Source: Kordiimonas aquimaris
GTDB lineage: Bacteria > Pseudomonadota > Alphaproteobacteria > Sphingomonadales > Kordiimonadaceae
Assembly: GCF_025574485.1 (NCBI RefSeq)
Contig: NZ_JAOBPO010000001.1
Span: 503,501 to 567,500, forward strand
Direction of reading: 5' to 3'
DNA: 64,000 nucleotides
The notes under the pieces were generated by a model. The model saw only the letters and a program-made list of their open reading frames with translations, was not told the origin of the DNA and did not search any database. This document shows positions 17,246 to 27,871 of the stretch, piece after piece. Both the position numbers and the translations under genes were made by a program. Position 1 is the stretch's first letter. Every line of letters starts with the position of its first letter.

Positions 17246-19936
17246 CTATGTCGCTGATGATGCAAGGCGGCGCAGCACATAGTGCAGAATGCCGCCATTG
17301 CGGAAATAATCCACTTCGTTTTCAGTGTCGATACGGCAAAGAACAGTAATTTCCTTGGTTGTACCATCAGCGTAAGTCACTTTGACATTTACGTCTTGAC
17401 GCGGTGTGATCGTTCCATCGACACCGGTGATATCAAACATCTCTGTACCTACAAGCCCAAGGCTTTCACGGCTGTCACCCTCCTTGAACTGTAGTGGTAA
17501 CACACCCATGCCAACCAGGTTGGAGCGATGAATACGCTCAAAACTTTCAACCAAAACAGCTTTGACACCTAGCAGAATTGTACCTTTTGCTGCCCAGTCG
17601 CGTGAAGAACCAGTGCCGTACTCTTTGCCGCCAACAACAACGAGTGGAATGCCGGCTTCCTGATACTTCATTGAAGCGTCATAGATACTCATCACTTCAC
17701 CGGATGGTTGATGTGTTGTCCAGCCACCTTCTGTGCCGGGCGCCATCAGATTGCGCAATCGCACATTTGCGAATGTACCGCGCATCATGACTTCATGGTT
17801 GCCACGGCGCGAACCGTATGAATTGAAGTCAGCGCGAGCGACCCCTTTACTTTGCAGGTATTCGCCTGCAGGGCTGTCAGCTTTAATGTTGCCAGCAGGT
17901 GAGATGTGATCTGTTGTGATACTGTCGCCCAACAGCGCAAGTGGGCGTGCGCCCGTGACGTTTTCAGTGTCAGCGATTTCTGTACTCATCCCTTCGAAGT
18001 AAGGAGGGTGTTGTATGTAGGTGCTGTTTGCGCTCCATGCATATGTTTTGCCTTCGGTTACAGGAACGGCCTGCCATTCAGGTGTGCCTTCAAACACATT
18101 TGCATAGCGCTCAATAAACATCTCACGGCTAAGGCTGATATTGATTGCGTCATGAATTTCCTGATTTGATGGCCACAGGTCTTTTAAGAAAATATCGTTG
18201 CCGTTTGTATCCTGACCCAAGGGCTCGCTTGTGATGTCAATTTTCATTGAGCCAGCCAGCGCGTATGCAACAACCAGTGGCGGCGATGCAAGATAAGATG
18301 CTTTAAGGTCTTGGCTTACGCGGCCTTCAAAGTTGCGGTTGCCAGACAAAACACTGGCGCAAACAAGGCCATTGTCATTGATGGTTTTGGAAATTGGCGG
18401 TGCAAGCGGGCCTGAGTTGCCGATACATGTCGTACAGCCATACCCAACCAAGTTAAAACCAAGGGCATCAAGATGCTCTGTAAGGCCAGCGCGGTCCAGA
18501 TAGTCGGTTACTACTTGGCTACCAGGTGCCAGCGAGGTTTTGACCCATGGCTGTGTTTTCAGGCCAAGTTCGTTTGCTTTTTTGGCAATAAGACCTGCGG
18601 CAATCAGAACGCCGGGGTTTGATGTGTTTGTACAGCTTGTAATCGCAGCGATGCCGATGTCACCGTGGGTCAGTGTGTAATTCCCACCTTCGACAGCATA
18701 CTCTTTCAAGTCATCTTTTTTACCGGCATTTTCGAGCACGTCATTAATGAATGCGTTCTTTGCATTGTCCAGGTCAACGCGGTCCTGTGGACGACTTGGG
18801 CCAGCAAGTGCAGCTTTAACCGTTGAAATGTCCAGTTCTAGTGTTTTGGTGTAAACAGGGTCTGGGCTGTTCGGCGCGCGCCACATACCTTGCTCTTTTG
18901 CATAGGATTCAACGAGTGCAACTTCTTGTTCATCGCGACCTGTGAACGAGAGATAATCAAGCGTTTGCTGTGAAATGGGGAAGAAACCGCATGTAGCGCC
19001 GTACTCTGGGGCCATGTTGGCAATGGTTGCCTGATCAGCAAGCGTCAGCTCATCAAGGCCGTTGCCGAAGAATTCAACAAACTTACCTACAACACCTAGT
19101 TCACGCAGCATCTCAACAACGCGCAGTACAAGGTCAGTGGCTGTAATGCCTTCGTTAAGCTTACCGGTTAATTTGAACCCGACAACTTCAGGAATTAGCA
19201 TGGATACAGGCTGACCAAGCATGGCGGCTTCAGCTTCAATGCCCCCAACACCCCAACCAAGAACAGCAAGGCCGTTGATCATTGTGGTATGGCTGTCGGT
19301 GCCAACGCATGTATCTGGTAGTGCTAACGTGCGGCCATTGATTTCTTCAGTCCAAACGGTTTTGGCGATATACTCGAGGTTTACCTGGTGACAGATACCG
19401 GTTCCTGGGGGCACAGCATTGAAATTATTCAGGCTATTTTGGCCCCATTTCAAGAATTCGTAACGTTCAGCGTTACGTTGCATCTCAAGATCAACGTTTT
19501 GTTTGAAGGCAAACTTAGTACCAAACTTGTCGACCATTACTGAATGGTCAATCACGAGGTCACACTGTGCAAGCGGGTTAATGAGCTCAGGGTCACCGCC
19601 CATTTTAGCCATTGCATCACGCATGGCAGCAAGGTCCACAACTGCTGGAACACCGGTGAAATCCTGCATCAATACACGCGCTGGACTATAGGCAATTTCG
19701 TGGCTGCTGCGTTGTTCTTTTTGCCAGTCAGCAAGGGCTTGTACGTCTTCGGTTTTCACTGCAATACCGTCTTCATTACGAAGCAAGTTTTCCAGCAACA
19801 CCTTCAGGGTGTATGGCAGGCGCGACACATCGCCAATTTTTTCTGCCGCCGCTTTAAGGCTAAAATAATCGTAATCTTTAGCGCCAACAGTCATGGTGCG
19901 GCGTGTTTTTAGCGTATCTTGTCCAACAGTTGCCAT
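17246..19936 (-). CDS. acnA: aconitate hydratase A
   Basis: The TCA-cycle aconitase of the IRP1/AcnA family, 896 residues, interconverting citrate and isocitrate in the cytosol. The 4Fe-4S ligands are Cys435 ([11 protein letters not shown]), Cys501 and Cys504 ([12 protein letters not shown]), at the same numbers as in Escherichia coli AcnA. The active-site segments DSHTTMI and [13 protein letters not shown] are present. GGAGG ten bases before the ATG is the ribosome site. It is divergent from acnB across about 210 bases and ends with a hairpin terminator. Confidence 0.97.
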   Translation of the reverse strand: MATVGQDTLKTRRTMTVGAKDYDYFSLKAAAEKIGDVSRLPYTLKVLLENLLRNEDGIAVKTEDVQALADWQKEQRSSHEIAYSPARVLMQDFTGVPAVVDLAAMRDAMAKMGGDPELINPLAQCDLVIDHSVMVDKFGTKFAFKQNVDLEMQRNAERYEFLKWGQNSLNNFNAVPPGTGICHQVNLEYIAKTVWTEEINGRTLALPDTCVGTDSHTTMINGLAVLGWGVGGIEAEAAMLGQPVSMLIPEVVGFKLTGKLNEGITATDLVLRVVEMLRELGVVGKFVEFFGNGLDELTLADQATIANMAPEYGATCGFFPISQQTLDYLSFTGRDEQEVALVESYAKEQGMWRAPNSPDPVYTKTLELDISTVKAALAGPSRPQDRVDLDNAKNAFINDVLENAGKKDDLKEYAVEGGNYTLTHGDIGIAAITSCTNTSNPGVLIAAGLIAKKANELGLKTQPWVKTSLAPGSQVVTDYLDRAGLTEHLDALGFNLVGYGCTTCIGNSGPLAPPISKTINDNGLVCASVLSGNRNFEGRVSQDLKASYLASPPLVVAYALAGSMKIDITSEPLGQDTNGNDIFLKDLWPSNQEIHDAINISLSREMFIERYANVFEGTPEWQAVPVTEGKTYAWSANSTYIQHPPYFEGMSTEIADTENVTGARPLALLGDSITTDHISPAGNIKADSPAGEYLQSKGVARADFNSYGSRRGNHEVMMRGTFANVRLRNLMAPGTEGGWTTHQPSGEVMSIYDASMKYQEAGIPLVVVGGKEYGTGSSRDWAAKGTILLGVKAVLVESFERIHRSNLVGMGVLPLQFKEGDSRESLGLVGTEMFDITGVDGTITPRQDVNVKVTYADGTTKEITVLCRIDTENEVDYFRNGGILHYVLRRLASSAT

Positions 19937-20149
19937 GTGGTTAAGGCCTCCATATCAAAGGTTTAAAAATACAAGCACGTGCCGTTGCACGTAAAGGCGC
20001 TATAATAACTGATGTTATCCAAGCCGAACTATCTTGCAAGCAAGAGTTTGTTGAAATAATATGCGCTCCGCCCAGCTTTTTCCTTGTTTGCCAGCTTTCT
20101 ATGCGGCCCAGGTTTCAAGCTTCATCTAACACTTTTCGTCAGGACAGTC

Positions 20150-22936
20150 ATGAGTTTATACACAAATTACTTAAATGAGATCGAAACTCGAAAAACACAG
20201 GGATTGAATCCTAAGCCCATTGAAGATGGAGCTCTTGTAGAAGAGATCATTTCTCAGATCATAGATACAGGTAACGGGCACCGAACCGAGTCACTTAAGT
20301 TTTTCATTTATAATACTTTGCCAGGTACAACCAGCGCAGCTGGTGCAAAGGCCAAATTCCTGAAAGAGATTATCATAGGCGGCGCTGCTGTTGAGGAAAT
20401 CTCGACAGACTTTGCCTTTGAGCTCTTGTCTCATATGAAGGGTGGCCCGTCAGTTGAGGTTCTTCTTGATCTGGCGCTCGGTGATGATGCGTCTATTGCA
20501 GAACAGGCAGCTGGTGTTCTTAAAACACAGGTTTTCCTATATGAAGCAGATACTGACCGGCTTAAAGCTGCTCATGCAGCAGGGAATGCGGTGGCACAAG
20601 ACATTCTGGAAAGTTATGCAAAGGCTGAGTTCTTCACAAAACTTCCTGACATTGAAGAAGAAATAAAGATCGTAACTTACATTACGGCTGAAGGCGATGT
20701 TTCCACTGATTTGCTGTCTCCGGGCAATCAGGCGCATTCCAGGTCTGACCGTGAACTACACGGGAAATGCATGATCTCCGAGGCGGCGCAGGCTGAAATT
20801 CAGGAGCTGCAGAAGCAACATCCTGATGCGCGCGTGATGCTGGTTGCAGAAAAAGGAACAATGGGTGTTGGTTCTTCGCGCATGTCCGGCGTGAACAATG
20901 TTGCCTTGTGGACAGGTAAGCCAGCGAGCCCGTATGTACCTTTCGTAAACATCGCACCAATCGTTGGTGGCACAAATGGTATCTCACCAATCTTCCTTAC
21001 AACAGTTGGTGTGACAGGTGGTATCGGTATCGACCTTAAAAACTGGGTTAAAAAGCTGGATGCTGATGGCAATACGGTTATGGACGAAAACGGTGACCCA
21101 GTGCTGGAGCAAACATACTCGGTAGCGAACGGTACTGTGCTTACCATCAATACAAAAACACAGAGACTTTATAACGCGGCAGGCGATGAGCTCGTTGATA
21201 TCTCGACGGCGCTTACGCCGCAAAAGGTTGAGTTCATCAAGGCAGGCGGATCATACGCGATCGTATTCGGTAAAAAGCTGCAAAACTTTGCGGCAGCAAC
21301 ACTCGGCACTGATATGCCGGCGGTGTATGCAGCTTCAAAAGAAATCTCCCACGAAGGTCAGGGCCTCACGGCTGTAGAGAAAATCTTTAACAGAAACGCC
21401 GTTGGAGTTTCTTCCGAGAGTGCACTGCATGCTGGTTCAGATGTTCGTGTGAAAGTAAACATTGTTGGTTCGCAAGACACAACAGGTTTGATGACCTCGC
21501 AGGAGCTAGAGGCGATGGCTGCTACAGTTATTTCGCCGACAGTTGACGGCGCTTACCAGTCAGGGTGTCACACAGCATCAGTTTGGGATGTAAAAGCGCA
21601 GCAAAACATTCCTAAGCTTATGAGCTTTATGAACAAGTTCGGCCTTATCACGGCGCGTGACCCCAAGGGTAAATATCACGCCATGACGGATGTGATCCAT
21701 AAAGTATTGAATGACATTACGGTTGATGACCGTGCCGTTATTATTGGCGGTGACAGCCATACGAGAATGTCTAAGGGCGTTGCCTTTGGTGCTGACTCTG
21801 GAACTGTGGCGCTTGCCTTGGCAACAGGTGAAGCAACGATGCCTATCCCTGAATCAGTGAAGGTGACGTTTAAGGGAACGCTGAAGGACCACATGGATTT
21901 CCGCGATGTAGTGCACGCCACCCAAGCGCAGATGCTGAAGAAGTTTGGTGACAATGTCTTCCAAGGCCGAATTATTGAAGTGCATATCGGGACACTTCTA
22001 GCAGACCAAGCCTTTACCTTCACGGATTGGACAGCAGAAATGAAGGCAAAAGCCTCAATCTGTATTTCAGAGGATGCGACCTTGATTGAATCGCTTGAGA
22101 TTGCCAAAAGCCGCATTCAGATCATGATTGATAAAGGCATGGAAAATGAAGCGAAAACGCTTCAGGGTCTGATCGATATTGCAGATAAGCGTATTGCCGG
22201 GATTAGATCTGGTGAAACGCCTGCACTTACGCCTGATGATGACGCCAAGTATTTTGCAGAATTTGTGGTGGATCTGGACGAAATAGCCGAGCCTATGATC
22301 GCTGACCCTGATGTGAACAACGCGGATGTATCCAAGCGTTACACGCACGATACCATACGCCCTGTTTCATACTACGGCGGCGATAAGACTGTAGACTTGG
22401 GCTTTGTTGGCTCCTGTATGGTTCACAAGGGCGATATGAAAATCATCGCGCAAATGCTCAAAAATCTGGAGAAGGATGGCGAGGTTAAATTTAATGCACC
22501 GCTTGTGGTTGCGCCGCCAACTTACAACATTGTTGACGAGTTGAAAGCAGAGGGTGACTGGGCTGTATTGCAAAAGTATGCGGGCTTTGAGTTTGATGAT
22601 GATGCGCCAAAGAACAATGCGCGTACTGAGTATGAAAACATTCTGTATCTTGAGCGGCCTGGCTGTAACCTTTGTATGGGTAACCAGGAAAAAGCTGCAA
22701 AAGGCGACACTGTTATGGCGACCTCCACGCGTTTGTTCCAGGGCCGTGTCGTTGAGGATTCTGATGAGAAAAAAGGCGAGTCATTGTTGGCTTCAACACC
22801 TGTTGTAGTGCTTTCAACAATCCTTGGCCGCACGCCTAATATAGATGAATATAAAGCTGCGGTGGACGGCATTAACCTTACCAAGTTTGCGCCGCCGCTT
22901 GGTAAAGCGCCGGTAAACGCAACATTTGCTTCTTAG
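20150..22936 (+). CDS. acnB: bifunctional aconitate hydratase 2 / 2-methylisocitrate dehydratase (long, Bacteroidetes-type AcnB)
   Basis: A 928-residue aconitase of the AcnB family, acting in the TCA cycle and possibly the methylcitrate cycle. The HEAT-like domain is N-terminal, the swivel domain next (GTMGVGSSRMSGVN), then the core with GGDSHTRMSKG. Fe-S ligands are the Cys in VGSCMVHKGD and Cys839/Cys842 in CNLCMGNQ. It is longer than Escherichia coli AcnB (865), with an extra stretch around residues 290-385. Its N-terminus (ESLKFFIYNTLPGTTSAAG, LLSPGNQAHSRSDRELHGK) matches what I know of flavobacterial AcnB, so transfer from Bacteroidetes is likely. The start at 20150 follows AGGA; the frame is open upstream to 20084. 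Confidence 0.95.
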   Translation: MSLYTNYLNEIETRKTQGLNPKPIEDGALVEEIISQIIDTGNGHRTESLKFFIYNTLPGTTSAAGAKAKFLKEIIIGGAAVEEISTDFAFELLSHMKGGPSVEVLLDLALGDDASIAEQAAGVLKTQVFLYEADTDRLKAAHAAGNAVAQDILESYAKAEFFTKLPDIEEEIKIVTYITAEGDVSTDLLSPGNQAHSRSDRELHGKCMISEAAQAEIQELQKQHPDARVMLVAEKGTMGVGSSRMSGVNNVALWTGKPASPYVPFVNIAPIVGGTNGISPIFLTTVGVTGGIGIDLKNWVKKLDADGNTVMDENGDPVLEQTYSVANGTVLTINTKTQRLYNAAGDELVDISTALTPQKVEFIKAGGSYAIVFGKKLQNFAAATLGTDMPAVYAASKEISHEGQGLTAVEKIFNRNAVGVSSESALHAGSDVRVKVNIVGSQDTTGLMTSQELEAMAATVISPTVDGAYQSGCHTASVWDVKAQQNIPKLMSFMNKFGLITARDPKGKYHAMTDVIHKVLNDITVDDRAVIIGGDSHTRMSKGVAFGADSGTVALALATGEATMPIPESVKVTFKGTLKDHMDFRDVVHATQAQMLKKFGDNVFQGRIIEVHIGTLLADQAFTFTDWTAEMKAKASICISEDATLIESLEIAKSRIQIMIDKGMENEAKTLQGLIDIADKRIAGIRSGETPALTPDDDAKYFAEFVVDLDEIAEPMIADPDVNNADVSKRYTHDTIRPVSYYGGDKTVDLGFVGSCMVHKGDMKIIAQMLKNLEKDGEVKFNAPLVVAPPTYNIVDELKAEGDWAVLQKYAGFEFDDDAPKNNARTEYENILYLERPGCNLCMGNQEKAAKGDTVMATSTRLFQGRVVEDSDEKKGESLLASTPVVVLSTILGRTPNIDEYKAAVDGINLTKFAPPLGKAPVNATFAS

Positions 22937-22944
22937 AAGAAAAT

Positions 22945-22962
22945 GAGAGCTTAGCTCTTTTT
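22945..22962 (+). terminator. small hairpin with T-run after acnB
   Basis: GAGAGC pairs with GCTCTT around a TTA loop and is followed by more T. It lies nine bases after the acnB stop, just ahead of the much stronger terminator at 22979. It may be an accessory part of it. Confidence 0.4.
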
Positions 22963-22978
22963 AACTATAAGCTATTGA

Positions 22979-23007
22979 GCGGTGCACATTTGTGCGCCGC
23001 TTTTTTT
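22979..23007 (+). terminator. strong rho-independent terminator of acnB
   Basis: A 9-bp stem, GCGGTGCAC with GTGCGCCGC (one G-T pair), closes a four-base ATTT loop. Seven T follow at 23001-23007. Confidence 0.92.
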
Positions 23008-23265
23008 ACCTGTTTTACCTGTGAACACACTATCGAAAGGCTGCGCGGCGTATACCTGAACACCATGCATTGCCTAAACGGCTTATATGAATTCCCCTTC
23101 CGCGGGTGCAAGAAAAGGCCACAATTGTAACAATCTTACCTCACTTCCTTCATGGTTTTGCCTCAAATCGGAGCGATCTTAACCTAATCGAAAGCGAATC
23201 AGGCGTATACTCGCTTGAAAATAAAACAAACAAATAACGACAGAGAATTGAGGACGGAAAAGACG

Positions 23266-23364
23266 ATGGGTGAATACATAACAATAGAAATAATTATGAC
23301 GCTGGTTTTGCCTATTGTTGCCGCTGCAGGCCTTTTCCATAGCCACAAGCAGATGACGCGCTAA
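23266..23364 (+). CDS. 32-residue single-span membrane peptide
   Basis: A short reading frame opens with ATG at 23266 after a GAGGACGG ribosome site (11 bases from its first G-block to the ATG). It encodes a charged N-terminus (MGEYITIE), one hydrophobic span (IIMTLVLPIVAAAGLF, about residues 9-24) and a basic tail (HSHKQMTR). The shape is that of small inner-membrane proteins that tune larger partners. It stands alone between the acnB terminator and bolA. I do not recognise it; conservation would be needed to prove it is a gene. Confidence 0.55.
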   Translation: MGEYITIEIIMTLVLPIVAAAGLFHSHKQMTR

Positions 23365-23431
23365 TATTTCTTGCTAGTTTCAAGGTATCTTGTGCAATTA
23401 AAACGCTCCCCTAAAAAACAAACATGCATGT

Positions 23432-23710
23432 TCAGGCTATTTCTGAAGGTGTCATACATTTCATGCTGAGTGCATGAATTTGTTCTTTAAGCTCGTCGCG
23501 CAGAGGTGCGTTTACTAATCGTTGCCGCGCCAAACGGCTTTTGCCTTCAAAAGCAGATGAAACGATGTTCAGATGAAAATGGCTTTCGCGGTCCCCGTTT
23601 GGATTTCCCATATGGCCGGCGTGAGATGCCGAGTCGTCAATCACCTCTATATGTGTGGGTTTCAGTGCTGCTTTTAGCTTTTTTTCGATCAGTTTGCTGA
23701 CTTCGCCCAT
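23432..23710 (-). CDS. BolA family protein
   Basis: A 92-residue BolA/IbaG-type protein with the family's VIDDSASHAGHMG segment, the SHFHLNIVSSAFEGKSRLARQRLV core and the LRDELKEQIHALSMKCMTP tail. BolA proteins partner with monothiol glutaredoxins in Fe-S and iron homeostasis; the conserved His residues are metal ligands there. Divergent from cobS, a placement seen in many alphaproteobacteria. Confidence 0.92.
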   Translation of the reverse strand: MGEVSKLIEKKLKAALKPTHIEVIDDSASHAGHMGNPNGDRESHFHLNIVSSAFEGKSRLARQRLVNAPLRDELKEQIHALSMKCMTPSEIA

Positions 23711-23850
23711 TTTTGACTTACTTTCTATTGAAACTTAGGTGAGAAATGCTGTTGTATGCGCCTGAGATAGCACTGGTCAAGTAGGCCTGCGTGTCTATAG
23801 TGCCGGTGTTAGAACGAGTAAAACGAGTTTTTAAGACAAGAGGATTTGTC

Positions 23851-24849
23851 ATGACCGCAAATGCGGCTGAAAAATTGCCGGGTATCGATATGCCTGATCA
23901 AAAAGTATCTGTTCGAGAAATGTTTGGTATCGACGTTGATATGCAGGTGCCTGCATTTGGTGTGCGCACAGAGCATGTGCCGGATATCGATGAAGCTTAT
24001 GTTTTCGATCGTGACACTACGCTTGCGGTGCTGGCAGGCTTTGCCCACAACAGGCGTGTGATGATCCAAGGCTATCACGGCACAGGTAAATCGACGCACA
24101 TCGAGCAAGTTGCCGCACGTTTGAACTGGCCAACGGTGCGTATTAATCTTGATAGCCATATCAGCCGCATCGACCTCGTGGGTAAAGACGCAATCGTCCT
24201 GAAGGACGGCAAGCAGGTAACACAGTTTCAGGAAGGTATCCTGCCGTGGGCTTTGCAGTCACCAACCGCTATTGTGTTTGACGAGTATGACGCTGGTCGG
24301 CCAGATGTGATGTTTGTTATCCAGCGTGTGCTTGAGGTTGAAGGCAAGCTGACGCTTTTGGATCAGAACCGGGTAATTCGACCCCATCCAGCTTTCCGCA
24401 TATTCTCAACGGCGAACACAGTGGGCCTCGGGGATACAACGGGTTTGTATCATGGCACGCAGCAGATCAACCAAGGCCAGATGGACCGCTGGAATATTGT
24501 TGCGACACTGAATTATCTACCGCACGATGTTGAGGCCGAAATTATGCTTGCCAAGCAGCCCGAGTATGCAAATGCAGCAGGGCAAAAGGTTATTAGTGCT
24601 ATGGTGCGTGTGGCTGACTTGACGCGCACGGGCTTTATGGCTGGTGATATTTCTACTGTTATGTCGCCGCGTACGGTGCTGACATGGGCGCAAAATGCTC
24701 AGATTTTTGGTGATGTTGGTTTTAGCTTTAAAGTAAGTTTTCTGAACAAATGTGATGAAGCAGAGCGCCCGATTGTTGCTGAGTATTATCAGCGCTGCTT
24801 TGGTGAAGACCTTAAAGAATCACCTGCCAACTTGGTGGCGCATTCGTAA
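23851..24849 (+). CDS. cobS: cobaltochelatase subunit CobS (AAA+ ATPase)
   Basis: The MoxR-type AAA+ ATPase of the aerobic cobaltochelatase, which inserts cobalt into hydrogenobyrinic acid a,c-diamide together with CobT and CobN. The 332-residue product has Walker A GYHGTGKS (74-81), Walker [10 protein letters not shown] and sensor motif [10 protein letters not shown]. The start at 23851 follows AGAGGA; the frame is open to 23791. cobT follows after 17 bases. The large subunit gene cobN is not in the window. Confidence 0.93.
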   Translation: MTANAAEKLPGIDMPDQKVSVREMFGIDVDMQVPAFGVRTEHVPDIDEAYVFDRDTTLAVLAGFAHNRRVMIQGYHGTGKSTHIEQVAARLNWPTVRINLDSHISRIDLVGKDAIVLKDGKQVTQFQEGILPWALQSPTAIVFDEYDAGRPDVMFVIQRVLEVEGKLTLLDQNRVIRPHPAFRIFSTANTVGLGDTTGLYHGTQQINQGQMDRWNIVATLNYLPHDVEAEIMLAKQPEYANAAGQKVISAMVRVADLTRTGFMAGDISTVMSPRTVLTWAQNAQIFGDVGFSFKVSFLNKCDEAERPIVAEYYQRCFGEDLKESPANLVAHS

Positions 24850-24866
24850 ACCCAAGGCTTATTGTA

Positions 24867-26723
24867 GTGACAGACAGCCATCAAAAAAGGAAAGAGGCTT
24901 TCGAGCAAGCGCTGGCTGCTGCGACACGTGCTGTGTCGGGCAACCATGACCTGGAAGTTTCTTTTACGGCTGACCGGCCTGTTCTTTCCGGTAACGAGCT
25001 AAGGGTTCAGCACCTGCCGCATAAAGCAACGGCTCATGATGTGGCTGAAGTGCGCGGTATGGCGGATGCTTTAGCATTAAAGCACAAACATCACAGTGTG
25101 AATGTGCACCAAAAATTGGCGCCATCAGGTGCTGTTGCGCGCGATATTTTTGACGCCATTGAAACGGCGCGAGTAGAGGCAATTGGTGCACGGCAAATGG
25201 ATGGTGTAAAAGCCAACCTGTCTGCGCACATTGCGCGGCGCGTGCAGGAAAATGGATTGGCGCGTCCCAGCGATAATGACACAGGCCGGTTGGCTGATGT
25301 TCTCGGGCTATTGGTACGTGAGCGCCTAACCGGTGAGGCACCGCCCGACGTGGCTGCTCTTGCAGTCGAGGGTCAGCGCAAATGGCTTGAGGAATCGGTT
25401 GGGCATTTGCTGGACGGCCTTGAAGATAAAATAGAAGACCAGCGAAGTTTGGCTGTTTTAACCCGCAGTATTATCGAGGAACTTGTGGGTGCTGGCGAAG
25501 GGAATGCTTCGGACAAGGACAATGAGGACCAGCAACCCGATGATGCTGATTCGGATGCGCCGTCGTCGCCTGATGGCGATCCAAGTGAAGATGAAGACGG
25601 TGATGCTGAAGGTGCTGAGGGTAGTGAAGACGGTGACGGTGAAAGCAGTGAAGACGATAGCTCGTCTGAAGCAGCGCTAGACGAGTCTGAAGACATTAAC
25701 GGTGAAACCAGCGAAGGCACACAAGAAGGCAACATACCTTGGCGGCCTAATCGGCCGCTTGATCAAATGCCGGATACAGACTTTTATAAAGTGTTTTCTG
25801 AAGAATTTGATGAAACGATTAAGGCTGAAGAACTGTGTGACACTGAAGAGTTGGAGCGCCTCCGTAAATACCTGGATCAGCAAATGGCGCATTTGTCTGG
25901 CGCGGTGTCAAAGCTTGCTAACCGCCTTCAGCGTCGTTTGCTGGCGCAGCAGCGCCGCCATTGGAAGTTTGACCTTGAAGAAGGAATGCTGGATGCAGGA
26001 CGCCTATCGCGTGTGGTGACCAACCCGCTCAGGCCGCTTTCTTACAAGCTCGAATCTGACACAGAATTTAAGGACACCGTCGTCACACTGTTGCTTGATA
26101 ATTCTGGCTCCATGAGAGGGCGCCCTATTTCTATTGCGGCCATTTCTGCTGATATTCTAGCGCGTACGCTTGAACGGTGTGGTGTTAAAGTGGAAATTCT
26201 GGGGTTTACAACCAAAGCCTGGAAAGGCGGGAAGTCGCGCGAGAAATGGTTGGAAGCTGGTCGACCTGTCAAGCCTGGCCGCCTCAATGATTTGCGGCAC
26301 ATAGTCTATAAAACTGCGGATAGTCCGTGGCGCCGTGCACGTAGAAACCTGGGTCTCATGATGCGTGAGGGATTGCTCAAAGAAAATATCGATGGCGAAG
26401 CTTTGATGTGGGCACACAACCGGCTGATTGCGCGGCCTGATGAGCGCCGTATTTTGATGGTAATATCGGACGGTGCGCCAGTGGATGATAGTACACTTTC
26501 GGTTAATAGCGGCACATATCTGGAGAATCACTTGCGACAGGTTATCCGCTGGATTGAAGACAAGTCGCCTGTGGAATTAATTGCTATCGGGATTGGGCAT
26601 GATGTCACGCGCTATTATCAGCGTGCGGTCACGATCCTTGATGCCGAGCAGCTTGGTGGTGTCATGACAGAGCAACTTGCCTCATTGTTTGAAGAAACAA
26701 TGCCAAGACCAAGGCGTATTTAA
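24867..26723 (+). CDS. cobT: cobaltochelatase subunit CobT
   Basis: A 618-residue partner of CobS. It has an N-terminal helical domain, a very acidic low-complexity linker (about residues 205-295, rich in Asp, Glu and Ser), and a C-terminal von Willebrand A domain whose MIDAS begins [11 protein letters not shown] (about 409-419). The start is GTG with no ATG nearby. It is co-transcribed with cobS (17 bases) and probably with the next gene (33 bases). Some alphaproteobacteria keep a CobST-like pair for purposes other than cobalt insertion, so the role depends on cobN elsewhere. Confidence 0.93.
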   Translation: MTDSHQKRKEAFEQALAAATRAVSGNHDLEVSFTADRPVLSGNELRVQHLPHKATAHDVAEVRGMADALALKHKHHSVNVHQKLAPSGAVARDIFDAIETARVEAIGARQMDGVKANLSAHIARRVQENGLARPSDNDTGRLADVLGLLVRERLTGEAPPDVAALAVEGQRKWLEESVGHLLDGLEDKIEDQRSLAVLTRSIIEELVGAGEGNASDKDNEDQQPDDADSDAPSSPDGDPSEDEDGDAEGAEGSEDGDGESSEDDSSSEAALDESEDINGETSEGTQEGNIPWRPNRPLDQMPDTDFYKVFSEEFDETIKAEELCDTEELERLRKYLDQQMAHLSGAVSKLANRLQRRLLAQQRRHWKFDLEEGMLDAGRLSRVVTNPLRPLSYKLESDTEFKDTVVTLLLDNSGSMRGRPISIAAISADILARTLERCGVKVEILGFTTKAWKGGKSREKWLEAGRPVKPGRLNDLRHIVYKTADSPWRRARRNLGLMMREGLLKENIDGEALMWAHNRLIARPDERRILMVISDGAPVDDSTLSVNSGTYLENHLRQVIRWIEDKSPVELIAIGIGHDVTRYYQRAVTILDAEQLGGVMTEQLASLFEETMPRPRRI

Positions 26724-26756
26724 GTAATTTTAAGCGTTAAAGCAGCGGAGAGTAAA

Positions 26757-27743
26757 ATGGCGAAAAAATGGCTGGTTGCTGGTGCTGCTATCGTGTTGAT
26801 TGCTGTTGTTGCGGCGGCGCAGATTAGTGGCCACCCGCGCCTTTCTGGCGCGGCTATCTCTATAGAGATAATGGCAAAGCCGCTGCTTCTAAATCCTGAA
26901 GATGCGCAGCAAAACAACCTTGGAGAAATGCGTTACGCTGGTGGCTGGGTTTTGTCGTCAACGGCAGAGAGTTTTGGTGGGTTTTCCGGTCTTATGGTGG
27001 ATGCTGAAGCGCAGCGCCTGCTGGCTATCAGCGACAAGGGTGAGTGGTGGCAAGCAGCGTTTGATGCGCGCTCAAACACGCCGCCTTCTGACAGTGTCAT
27101 GCTGCCATATGAAAATGATGCAGACGCTGTTTCCAAAATTGATCTGGATGCTGAAAGCATTGTTTCGTTTGGTTCAGATATTCTTGTCTCATTCGAGCAA
27201 CGCCACCGTCTGGAACAGGTGTCTGTGCCGGGCGAGGAAGCGCGCTTATCGTCTTTTATGCTCGATGTCACTTTTGACGGTGTTAGTAACAACGGTGGTA
27301 TGGAAGCCATAGCGGTATTGGCTAATGGTCAATTACTCGCTTTTGCAGAACGCGGCCTTGATCAGCTAGGCAGGCTGAAGGCTTGGTTATCCAACGGAGC
27401 AGTGACGGAAGCACTTTCATTTAAGCCGCCTGTAAATTTTGCGCCGACAGATGCAGCAACATTGCCTAATGGTGATGTGCTTGTTCTTTTACGGCAATAC
27501 TCGGCTATAGACGGTGTTGCGATTAAGGTTCACCATATTCGTCGTGGCGATATTTTGCCCGGCGCTATTTTGGAAGGTGTTGAGGTTTTACATATTACTC
27601 CCAAACTAAGTGTGGATAACATGGAGGGTCTGGATGTTGTTGCCCTTGATGAAGATACGGTGCGTTTGGTGATGATTTCAGACGATAACTTTAACCCACT
27701 TCAGCGCATATTGTTGATGATGTTTGATTATATTTACCAATAG
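26757..27743 (+). CDS. esterase-like activity of phytase family protein
   Basis: A 328-residue protein with an N-terminal signal or anchor helix (WLVAGAAIVLIAVVAAA). The propeller domain has GGFSGLMVDAEAQRLLAISDKGEWWQA near the start and DNMEGLDVVALDEDTVRLVMISDDNFN near the end, hallmarks of the phytase-like esterase family. Metal-dependent phosphoesterase activity is possible but not shown. It follows cobT by 33 bases, an arrangement common in alphaproteobacteria although the functional link is unclear. Confidence 0.85.
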   Translation: MAKKWLVAGAAIVLIAVVAAAQISGHPRLSGAAISIEIMAKPLLLNPEDAQQNNLGEMRYAGGWVLSSTAESFGGFSGLMVDAEAQRLLAISDKGEWWQAAFDARSNTPPSDSVMLPYENDADAVSKIDLDAESIVSFGSDILVSFEQRHRLEQVSVPGEEARLSSFMLDVTFDGVSNNGGMEAIAVLANGQLLAFAERGLDQLGRLKAWLSNGAVTEALSFKPPVNFAPTDAATLPNGDVLVLLRQYSAIDGVAIKVHHIRRGDILPGAILEGVEVLHITPKLSVDNMEGLDVVALDEDTVRLVMISDDNFNPLQRILLMMFDYIYQ

Positions 27744-27754
27744 AACTATTAATT

Positions 27755-27768
27755 ACCGAACGTTTGGT
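27755..27768. promoter_or_regulatory. imperfect palindrome related to AAACGTTT
   Basis: ACCGAACGTTTGGT lies about 104 bases before the NTF2-like exported gene. Only one position pair breaks the symmetry. It resembles the sites at 14472 and 49433 and is of LacI-family operator type. Function inferred. Confidence 0.3.
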
Positions 27769-27871
27769 CTGTTATTATATTAAGATAAACCTATTTCAAT
27801 AAATATAACTTTAGTTTAAGTAGCGCTATATCAAAAAATGCTACAGTATAACACCTTGGTGGGAGAGAGTT

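Noticed and set aside
25373-25735. 120-residue Ser-rich antisense frame
   Set aside because: It mirrors the Asp/Glu-rich linker of CobT; the composition comes from codon bias.
25487-25735. apparent repeated GAT/GAA units, possible tandem repeat
   Set aside because: This is the acidic linker coding sequence of cobT without a fixed period.
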